NCBI RefSeq assembly: GCF_018294505.1 | Contig: NC_057808.1 | Span: forward strand, 357,666,696-357,730,695 | DNA: 64,000 nucleotides | Reading direction: 5' to 3' | Source of the DNA: Triticum aestivum | Lineage: Eukaryota; Streptophyta; Magnoliopsida; Poales; Poaceae | In this document: one piece after another, positions 55,536-64,000 of the stretch | How positions within the stretch are numbered: the stretch's first letter is position 1 | Layout of the letters: every line of letters begins with the position of its first letter | Notes under the pieces: generated by a model | What the model was told of the DNA's origin: nothing | What the model saw: only the letters and a program-made list of their open reading frames with translations | The model's database searches: none | Made by a program: the position numbers and the translations under genes

Positions 55536-58057
55536 GGAAGCGCTAGGCATCAGACTACTGATGATCTCTTCTCATCAGACTAGTCCTATATATACCATTG
55601 GATCGAATTTACCACCAACGTCCGATCTGTTAGGAAACCCCGCAGCATGATTTGCTGGATTGAAGCCTTAATTGGCTGCTTCGTCATAACTGCTAGTGTG
55701 CATGGCGCGGCGGTAGTTCCTTTTTTTACGGGATGGGCAAGTGGCAGTTCGTTTCTATATATTGCTTCCTAATTAAGCTCCCCATAATTAGTTTGCTTCC
55801 AAGATTAATGCATCATTTTGTGCACATGATTTATTTCTCTGTTTCACATATTCTATTTTGAGCGAACGCATATTTGCTTCCATCTACTCAATAATATGCT
55901 TCAAGTGCGTACAACCAAATTTGTGTCGATTTGATGAAAATGTGTGAATATAAATGTTTATTTTGCTTCCAATCAAGCAACAATTTATTTCCATCGACTC
56001 ATATATTTGTTACCACTGCAACTTAATTTTGCTTATATCAGAAAAAAAAGTTTGCTTCCACAAAAATAAATTGGTTTCTGTTATAGCTATACATTGTTTC
56101 CACAATAAACGAAAATTTGCTTCCAAAGAATAGAGAATCTGCTTCCATGAAACCAAAATATAATACAACACATTAATTACATTACAACAAAATATGATAC
56201 AAAAATGAGGCCTAATATATCTGGGAAGCATGGGTATTGTCTTGGGCTGCAGCGTCGCGATTAAGGACCGAGATCTCAGTGACCTTTGTTGCTTCCACCA
56301 CCTATGTTGCCTTCATATCGGCAGTGTCGACGTCATGGGGCGAGGGCACTACAAGGCGATTGGAAAACCAATGATGCATGCTCGGAATTGTGTGGCACAA
56401 AACATTTGTATAACAGAAACACATAAATATGACACATTTGGATATATCACTATATAGATGCTAGGCAATGGAGGGGTAGAATATTGAGATAAAGAAAAAA
56501 GAGTCATTACTATAAAAACATAAAAATAGGAAGCATAGCTTACAAGAAGGAATAGCTTGATCTATCACAACACACATGATAGGTAGTGCAAGCATAGAGA
56601 ATTGATACAGAGAAAAACAATCATTGCTATAGAGGCATATGCAAAATATAAAGGTAGAAATCATGGCTTATATGAAGCAATGATTTGATCTATCAAAACA
56701 TTCATGATACACAGTGGAAGCATGAATGTAGCACAACGGCAACGTTTACATACGTGTGCTCAAATGTGTTTTTTTAAATGACAAGTTGGAACTATGTGAA
56801 CAAACTACCTGGAATGAAGACACATGTGATAGCGAGGATATAACACAAAAGTTATAAAATAAGAAGCAGGAAATACAGAAGCAATCTGCATAAACCGAAG
56901 AAGCGTTTGAAGTATGATTTGGAAGCTCGCAGGAAGCAAGAAAATATGCTATATAAATATGATTTTTCTTAGTTGGAAATATAGAACATTGAAAATGAAA
57001 ATAACCAAAGATTTGGCAAACATTGTGATGCATGTTTGGTCTCAACAACATACAAATTTCACTGAATTTTGTTTACCTATGGAAGCCCCCAAGAAGCATG
57101 TGTGTTACAATTTAAAATCTCCATAGGTAAGAAGCATGGAAAGAGCGTGTTGCAAGATGCTTGACAATAAGTAGAACATCCGCCATATACAAGAGCTCAA
57201 ATGGAAGCATATAACAACGAACATTGAAGCAGACTAATACTTTTGGTAACAAGGGGATGGATGTTTTGTGTCACCAACATACAAATGCTTAGATTGTTTT
57301 TACATCCTATGGAAGCAGATTGTATAGTGGTAGCATGGACATAGGCTTGTTGTCCATAATATATGTGAAATTGGGAATGAAGAATTGGTTATTGATTAAG
57401 TAAAAACAAGATGACTACATACACCTAGGAAGCATGGAGACGAGGCAAAGCTTGACACGGTAAAAAAAACAATCTATACGGAATGAAAATGCAAAAGCAC
57501 AACACGTATGTAGCATGTTGGCTGGAGCAGCGATGCATGGTCGTTTTGCTGTTGTGAAGAACGGACGCCCAGGCAGACAATGGCAACATGGACCTCCTCT
57601 GCAGCGTTGGTGAGGCTCCCGGTCACCTTGGTGCGCCGTTATTGAAGGCCTACACAGATGGCTAGGTTAGCATAGGCGGCGCTGCAGCGAGATAGGGACG
57701 GAGGAGCGAAATCATGACCAGATCGAAGAGATGCTCACCGTTAGGGCCGCCATGGTCGCCTTTAGGAGACGACATCGATGCTGTGCTCCAGCACGATGGG
57801 CCGCGCTACAGCGGCAGGAGGGATCGCCGAGCAAGGCGAAAACAGCGATGGAGCAACCAAGCGATTAATTATGATTCCGTTTTGATTTCCCTAACCATGG
57901 GTGCATGATTAACGGGTTGGTGGGCAGCTGTCCTAGATTAATGGGTGCATGGCTTGGAGAGAGGGAGGTTCTGGACCGTTCGATGGAAAAGGAATCAATG
58001 GTATAAGATTGGTCCGATGAAGGAAATAAATCAGACCTCTGATGGAAAGTGTTTCCC
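55536..58057. mobile_element. Non-autonomous DNA transposon with opposed TGCTTCC and GGAAGCA arrays
   Basis: The left part (55730-56150) has about ten TGCTTCC(A) motifs and the right part (56220-57440) about nine GGAAGCA motifs in the opposite sense. The outermost 100 bases are inverted relatives: GGAAGCGCTAGGCATCAGA with CATCAGACTAGTCC and ATACCATTG on the left, and the same series read on the minus strand from 58057. There is a GC-richer core at 57540-57850 without a recognisable ORF. The layout fits a Mutator- or CACTA-type non-autonomous element. The target duplication was not found and the ends are approximate. Confidence 0.55.
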
Positions 58058-58661
58058 ATGTTCTTTTGTACAGTTCACAAAATGCTATGTTTTTTTATCA
58101 TCGGAGAGCAAGTACAATATGGTAATGTAAATTAAATATAATATTTGTGTTGAGTTGTAAAAGAGAGAAGAGGAGCACGCTGCAGCATGAGCTTAAAAAA
58201 CTGTGAGAGAAGCGGGTAGCAAAGCAATGATAAAGTAGTAAATGTTTATGTCTAACTATTATATAAGTTAGCTTTTAGGTTGGTTATAGATGACATGACA
58301 ATTAGATACAACCAGTTAGCTCTACTAACAACATCAATAACTGGGCTCCTCAAATGCCCTAAGCTCGGACGCATGACAGGGTCGGTGGATATGGGGAGGC
58401 TCGGACACGTGGGCGCGTTCACCTCGGACCCGACCTGCCCTACCCCAAATTTCATCAAATCGTCTTCGACCTAACCGGACATGCCTTTTTCTCTCCTCTC
58501 TTCTCCCTCATCCATGCCTAGCTCCGCCATCATCCCTACCCCATAGTGTCATGACCATCGCCACAAAACTCCTTCCCACCATTCTTGCCGCCGCGGTATT
58601 CCCACTCCTCCTATCATACTTTTTTCTTTGTAGGAAAAACGATTGATTCATCTGTTTGTCG

Positions 58662-59800
58662 GATGAGGAGCATCGAAACAAGGAGCTTGATGAATTCATT
58701 CAAAAAGAGCGCATCGATTCATCGGATTTGGACGACAAAGATGTTGAGTTGATGATGATGATGATCAGCAGAAATGGAGGGAAGTGGAGCACATTCTAAA
58801 CTTCAAGGGTTCAATCAAAGGAAGGAGATTTCTAAACTGGGATAGGGTCGCTGATGCATGACTGCTCTACAAGGACTACTTCCAGCCCGGACCAACATTC
58901 CCTAAAATGGTTTTTCTTAGACGCTTCCGTATGCGCAAACCCTTCTTCCACGTGGGGGAGGGAGTGGAGGCACATGATCCCTACTTTAATCTCAAGAAGG
59001 ATTGTTGCGGACAACTCTCGTTCTCTCCATTGCAGAAATGCACGTGTTCTCTGAGGATCTTTGCATTAGGTACCGTCGCTGATGCCATTGGTGAGATGGT
59101 TCGGATGGGGGAGAGCACATGCCTTGATGCCATTGTGAGATTTTCCTGCGCTGTGATGAAGGTGTTTGGAGCGGAGTATCTGAGAGAACCAACTATGCAA
59201 GATACAAAAAGGTTGATGGCTACTAGAGCAACAAGAGGTTTTCCAGGTATGTTGTGCATGCATTGCCAATGAAAAAATTGCCCCAAAGGTTTGCACGAGA
59301 TGTACCGATGCCACTCTAAAGAGGTCACCATCATACTAGAACAAGTGGCATCAAGGGACTTGTGGATTTGACATGCTTTCTTTGGCATGGTTGGTTCTCA
59401 CAACGACATCAATGTGCTCCACAATCTCTGTTGTTCACGAGACTTTGTGATGGGGGTGCCTCACCGTACAATTACACCGTCAATGGGGCACAACTACAAC
59501 GTAAGGGACACTACATTGCCAATGGTATATATCCTTAGTGGACTGCGTTTGTGAAGACCATATATGATCCCCATGGCAACAAACAATGCCCACTTTACAA
59601 TAGTGCAAGAAGTACCTAGGAAGAATGTGGAGAGGGCATTCGGAGTGCTCCAAGCTCATTGGGGTATTGTTTATGGAGCTGCAATGATGTGGGAATCAGA
59701 GACTTTGTGGCAGCTGACGACATGTTGTGTCAATTTGCACAATATGATTGTCAAGGATGATGAGAGTGAAGGGGCAGCATGAACACATGATTTTGAGAAG
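58662..59800 (+). pseudogene. PIF/Harbinger transposase, decayed
   Basis: Fragments in three frames follow the plant Harbinger transposase order: an acidic N-terminal part (KELDEFIQKERIDSSDLDD), HILNFKGSIKGRR, LLYKDYFQPGPTFP, then the DDE-nuclease region (CLDAIVRF, AEYLREPTMQDTKRL, HAFFGMVGSHNDINVL) and the C-terminal RKNVERAFGVLQAHWGIV and NLHNMIVKDDESEG. Internal stops near 58858, 59271 and 59369 and several shifts inactivate it. The right end of the element may be the GTAGATTTGCTCTTA sequence at 60199-60213; no matching left terminus was found. Confidence 0.85.
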
Positions 59801-60256
59801 CCCAAGGGTACAAGTTCGCCTGCCGAAACATGATGCGAAGCATATTTGTGAATTCTCTGAAGATACATCGGAATCTTCGAGATCGACATGTACACGCTTG
59901 TGGAGCATATGTAGAGACACAATAGAAACAAGGAGTTTAATGTTTGAATTGTGCATTTGAAATAAATTTTAAATTTTATGTTTGAACTATGTATTTTTCG
60001 TTATGAACAAACGTTATTTATGTGTGATTCATATGTATGATCAATGTGCATGGATTTGAGGTTTTGATACGAAGGGTGTGATGTGCAGTAGAACATTTGA
60101 GGGCACACTGTCCCGGACATGTCCTGTGCGTCTACAGACGCCTAGGGTCGTATTTGTCTAGTCCGGCTCTGAATGACTTTTCTTTGAAAGTAGGCCGTAG
60201 ATTTGCTCTTACCATGCTATGAGGTGTTGAGATATGCAGTGCCAGAACAAAAGTAC

Positions 60257-60383
60257 TACTCCCTCCGTCTCAAAATTCTTGTCTTAGATTTGTCTACATA
60301 CGGACGTATCTATTCACGTTTTAGTGTTAGATACATCTGTATCTAGATAAATCTAAGACAAGAATTTTGGGACGGAGGGAGTA
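60257..60383. mobile_element. Stowaway MITE downstream of the KRP gene
   Basis: TACTCCCTCCGTCTCAAAAT and its inverse (TTTTGGGACGGAGGGAGTA) bound a 127 bp hairpin with TA ends. A short CTA microsatellite follows. The stretch 60384-60674 beyond it shows no gene and should contain the 3' UTR of the KRP gene. Confidence 0.92.
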
Positions 60384-60674
60384 CCTACTACTACTACTAC
60401 GAGACAATGTACACAGATAACGACACTTCCTTTTTCTTGATGGAACAAAACATATCACGACAAGTTAAAAGGCAAGCTAGCTACAGGTGGAACAATACAC
60501 TGGCGACTTACATGGTGAGCTAATACAGTGCATGATTAGGCATCTGGTGAGCAATAATTACAGCTAATAAAGCATGACAAGGTAACTACAAAAGAATGAT
60601 TAAAAAGGACACAACGTGGTCTGTCTGTGCGGGCCTCTGACACTTGACTGGCTGCGGCGGCATATCCTTCCTTC

Positions 60675-61647
60675 CTACGGCCTCACTCGGACCCACTCGT
60701 ACCGCCCATCCATGGGAGCGTCTGTGACGACGTCATAGTTGTACCTTCAATCCAAAGCGCAAGATCCAAACGTTAGAAAAGAACAGGAGTAGTACTGCAC
60801 TGCCAACTTCACTTTTTATTTCTGGAAATATAATTGCTTGAGCTAATTTGACAGATACAAAAATTAAGTTGGAACCATTTTTTCCTTTGCTGTTGAGAAA
60901 TCTTCCGGTCCGTTCCAGTTTTTTTTTTAAAGACCAAGATCCCCAAAACTACTTTTTTTGGGGTGCTCAAAACAGTCTATACGTGTAGTGATTTTGTTCA
61001 AATTCCTTCATACACTAGCACCAGCAGCTGGCCTCTTCAATCAAGAGAAAAAGAAAACCGGCGACAGAGAATTGGAGGGCAAAGCACATGCTTGGCGGGT
61101 GTTTTTTTTACTGTGAGTGTGCGTGTGTTCTGTGCAACACCAAACTGACTGACAACCGAGATCTTCGGCAGCAGAGGCCTCATGTTACTTGAGCAGAATT
61201 TACAGGCCCACTGCTACGCATGCATTGCTAGCTAGCTACTCCCATATAAATCCACGGCGGCTTTTCCCCAAGAGGATAGGAGGAAGCTGTTGCCTGACTC
61301 ATGCATGTGCGCGGTACTCACTTGGCAGCGAAGCGCCGCGCGACGTCGCCCTCCGCCGCAGCGAAGAAGGCCTCCATCTCCTCCGCCGGCGGCGACCTGC
61401 CCTTCTTCGCCTTCTTCGTCCTGCGCACGACGACAAACAGCAGCCAAGGCGTGAGCAGAAGAACTCCATACGCAGCAGCACGGCTTCGAATGGTTTGTCG
61501 TGAGGAGAGAAGGAAGGAAGGAAGGCAGGGAGAGGGAGAGCTGGAGACTGACAAGTCGGCGGGCGCCGCAATGCCGACGCTCTCGCCCTTGCTGCAGCTC
61601 GACGCCGCCGCCGTCGCCGTCACGGTGGCCGCGGCGGTGGCGGCCAT
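60675..61647 (-). CDS. KRP: KRP/ICK-type cyclin-dependent kinase inhibitor, short form (three exons)
   Basis: On the minus strand three exons join in phase: 61647-61553, 61420-61322 and 60744-60675, with donors GTCAGT and GTGAGT and acceptors GCGCAG and TGAAG. The predicted protein has 87 residues. The C-terminal half is the conserved KRP inhibitory domain: AEEMEAFFAAAE, then ARRFAAKYNYDVV and DGRYEWVRV. This region binds the cyclin/CDK complex and blocks kinase activity in the nucleus, restraining G1/S entry. The N-terminal 32 residues are Ala/Thr-rich. Most plant KRPs are about 190-290 residues and carry further N-terminal motifs, so this is a minimal form. The start ATG has a good context (AAGCCATGGCC) and the in-frame upstream extension has no ATG. 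Confidence 0.82.
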
Positions 61648-62543
61648 GGCTTTTTTTCTTTTCTTCCTTCTCTCCTGTTCTCTCTCTCTACTTTTTTCCA
61701 CCCACGCGCGCGGCTGTGCCGGTGGTGGGTGCTATGCTCTGCTCGCTGGGTATTACGGGGCCGGAGTGGGGCTGGGGCTGGGTGGGAGGAGATAACGATA
61801 GGATTAGGTGGGAAATGAAACGGTGGAGGCCGCGCCCGCGAGCGAGCTTATAGGTGGTCGTACGACGTCCGAGCCGAGAGATTCCGATTCCGAGTATGAG
61901 TACCAGCTACCACTGACTACTGTACTACTCCTAATTAACAGCAGCTACTCACCGTAGCTAGGAAGGAGAGGAAGCTGGAGATGAGATGAGAGGGGGAAGG
62001 GAGCGGGGCGTACGTGTCGCGCGGGCGCGGGGCGCCGGCGTACTTGGCCGGCCCGCGCGGGCGGGGCGTGGGGCGCCACTACGCGCCCGCGGCACCGTGG
62101 CCCGCATGCGCACGCGTACGCCTGCGCCAGGCTGCCTCCCCCGCCGAGCGGGACGGGGAACTGTGGAAGTGGGAAGGGCACTTTCTTTCTTCTACCGTGG
62201 TAGATGCATGCGCTGGGGTCGTCGGGGAGGACGCGCGATCGTGCGTGGGCGGCGGGGTTCTTCGCGGGAAATTGCGCGCGAGCTGCATGCATGCCGTCGT
62301 CCCGTCTTCCCGTGTGGGGCGGTTGGTGGGTGGGTCTCGGCGCCGGGTGAGCGGCATATGCTGCTACTATTGTCACGTGCCGGTGTAGCTGTGGCACGGG
62401 TGACCGGTTGGCGGTTGCTACGGACAAGCCGCCGAGTCCTGTGACCGACCTGGTGCACAGGAGCGCCGCAGTGCCCAAACTGGAAGACCTTTGTTTTTAC
62501 CCGTGCCAAGGACAGGACGACATTACAATATACTGCCTCCTTC
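61648..62543 (-). promoter_or_regulatory. Upstream region of the KRP gene
   Basis: Read on the minus strand, a purine-rich leader (GAAGAAAAGAAAAAAAGCC) precedes the ATG and a TATAAG box lies at 61852-61847, about 200 bases upstream. Beyond it the sequence is strongly GC-rich (61990-62350). Overlapping open frames there are compositional. The hAT element begins at 62544. Confidence 0.4.
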
Positions 62544-64000
62544 CAGGGCCGGTCCTGAGATTTCGGGGGCCCGGGGCGAACTTAAAATTGGGGGCCCTAA
62601 TATACGAGCCATTGTAATATACGTGTGCATATATATAGTTGTCTAAAAACACACACACATATAATCAGTAACACTTAAATCCAAAATCTGTATGCGTATA
62701 AAAAAATATACATAATACCTTAAAAATGTCTTCTAACATTCCTCGATGCAAAGTCGCTTATGATAGGGTCGATGTCAATCTCATCCAATAATTTCTTCTC
62801 GATGCATAATGTAGCCAAACCATTTAACCTTTCTTGAGTCATTGTTGACCTCAAATAATTCTTCAACAATTTCAGCTTTGAAAAGCTTCTCTCGGCCGAT
62901 GCGACCGTCACAGGCACAGTAAATAAGATGCGATAAGCAATGGAGATATTCGGATAACAATCAACTTCTCTAACATGCCCAAAAATCTCCATGGCAGACA
63001 TTACGCCATTTGGCAAAGTGAATCTCATAATCTTCAATTCAGAAATAAGATCATATACCTCTACATCAGATGAACCATCAAGAGAGAATGTTTCTGCAAA
63101 TTTTGTGCAACACTCTTCAAGTTCATTATCACTTAATGACTTCAGGGTGCCCGAGCTCAATAAAAATCCAAAGATATCTTTGAACACCATTAGTTCTTTA
63201 AATCTATCCTTCAAAGAAGTGACCGCCATATCAACCAAAACAAAAAAATATTTAACACGAAAAGCCTTCTCAGCTTCTAGAATTTCTTCTTGACAATCAC
63301 TTTCACCAAACTGTCTCTTCCTCTTAGCATGACGTTTCATTGGAAACACGGGATCAATTCCCATTTCAGTCGCAATACCTTTGGCGATGGTCAAACTTGA
63401 AGAAAACCCATCATCTCTGTACTTCTCAAAATATTCTGTTATACCTTTTATTTGCTTCAAAGCAGAGTCAATACACATGGTTGACGATTGCAGCATCTTG
63501 CTAACTTTATTTACAGCAAACAGAATATCATGCCAGATAATCATACCAACTAGAAACTCAAAGCGACCAAGTGCATCAAATAAATTTTTTGCGTCGCTTT
63601 TATCCTTAGGTTCAGTGTCAGAAGCATCACGTAACTCAGACAAAGCTGACCTTAACTCAATGGCTTGATATCTTATTGCTGTAACACTTTTGATTCGACT
63701 CTCCCAGCGAGTGTTAGACAATGATTTCACAGTCAAACTAGGAACATGTTTAAGCAAAACATTCCACCTTTTCGTAGAACCAGCAAATAATATATATATG
63801 CGCTGAACAATTCCAAAAAATGAAACAGCTTTCTCACATGTTTTTGCCATATCACAGAGAGTGAGATTAAGACTATGACAAGCACATGGCATGTATAATG
63901 CTCTTGGATTCACATCAAGTAACCTAGATTGTACCCCTCGGTATTTTCCTTTCATGTTAGAACCATTGTCATATCCTTGACCCCTTATATCATTAATATT
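62544..64000 (-). mobile_element. hAT-superfamily transposon, left part (continues past the window)
   Basis: A terminus CAGGGCCGGTCCTGAGATTT at 62544 has the CAGGG start of hAT inverted repeats, followed inward by a transposase frame on the minus strand that runs off the right edge. The second end and the 8 bp target duplication are outside the window (left flank CCTCCTTC at 62536-62543). Confidence 0.8.
62720..64000 (-). CDS. hAT transposase (C-terminal part, 5' end outside the window)
   Basis: An open frame of more than 420 codons reads without a stop from the window edge to 62720. It starts with DIRGQGYDNGSNMKGKYRGV, where GYDNGSNM includes one of the catalytic Asp positions of the TTF-type/zf-MYM-like hAT group. 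It continues with CACHSLNLTLCD and NTRWESRIKSV, and ends with the hATC dimerisation region (TVASAERSFSKLKLLKNYLR). No lesion is visible in the part seen, so it could be active or recently so. The missing N-terminus would hold the zinc finger and first catalytic Asp. Confidence 0.88.
   Translation of the reverse strand, partial: NINDIRGQGYDNGSNMKGKYRGVQSRLLDVNPRALYMPCACHSLNLTLCDMAKTCEKAVSFFGIVQRIYILFAGSTKRWNVLLKHVPSLTVKSLSNTRWESRIKSVTAIRYQAIELRSALSELRDASDTEPKDKSDAKNLFDALGRFEFLVGMIIWHDILFAVNKVSKMLQSSTMCIDSALKQIKGITEYFEKYRDDGFSSSLTIAKGIATEMGIDPVFPMKRHAKRKRQFGESDCQEEILEAEKAFRVKYFFVLVDMAVTSLKDRFKELMVFKDIFGFLLSSGTLKSLSDNELEECCTKFAETFSLDGSSDVEVYDLISELKIMRFTLPNGVMSAMEIFGHVREVDCYPNISIAYRILFTVPVTVASAERSFSKLKLLKNYLRSTMTQERLNGLATLCIEKKLLDEIDIDPIISDFASRNVRRHF

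Noticed and set aside
61648..61701. Longer N-terminus for the KRP protein starting at 61701
   Set aside because: The in-frame upstream codon there is GTG, not ATG, and the added residues are a basic low-complexity run; the ATG at 61647 has a better context.
61986..62478. Open frames of 120-180 codons on both strands in the KRP upstream region
   Set aside because: GC-rich sequence, mutually overlapping frames, no conserved motif; compositional.

Overview
The window is nuclear DNA of a grass, almost certainly a Triticeae (wheat, Aegilops or barley type). The evidence is intron-rich plant genes, many Stowaway MITEs with the CTCCCTCCGT terminus, Angela/BARE-like Copia LTRs, long-armed Mutator elements, PIF/Harbinger and hAT remnants, LINEs and Au/RTE-type short elements. 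There are three host loci; most of the rest is transposon.

Layout: 1-11784 holds two degenerate Angela-like Copia bodies sharing the middle LTR (internal, LTR, internal, LTR). Next come a short relic LTR with its primer-binding site (11802-11995) and a 1.04 kb Harbinger-type element (12011-13050). Host gene A lies at 14064-25667 (+). The intergenic stretch carries a possible 3' gene tail on the minus strand (26368-26579), an almost complete 7.2 kb Copia element (27149-34324, minus, GGAGG target duplication) and a low-complexity tandem-repeat element (about 35150-36310). Host gene B (36754-55055, +) is a tandem paralogue of A with the same 18 exons. Its introns are swollen by an antisense LINE (39883-44254), a 5 kb Mutator-like element (about 45188-50135) and smaller insertions. 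Downstream are a coding-poor element with inverted TGCTTCC/GGAAGCA arrays (55536-58057), a dead Harbinger transposase (58662-59800), a short three-exon KRP/ICK CDK-inhibitor gene on the minus strand (60675-61647) and a hAT element that runs off the right edge.

The central biology is the A/B pair. Each encodes about 634 residues: an N-terminal short-chain dehydrogenase resembling 15-hydroxyprostaglandin dehydrogenase, fused to a C-terminal zinc-free medium-chain reductase resembling prostaglandin reductase 3/ZADH2. Both end in Ala-Lys-Leu, a peroxisomal PTS1-type tripeptide. In animals these two activities are separate enzymes acting one after the other (hydroxyl to enone, then enone reduction). 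I infer that the plant fusion is a two-step peroxisomal inactivator of hydroxy-oxylipins. The architecture matches what I recall of Arabidopsis NQR/ARP (At1g49670). Copy A is intact by my splice model. Copy B has a one-base deletion at the start of exon 14, which may be bypassed by a cryptic acceptor a few bases downstream.
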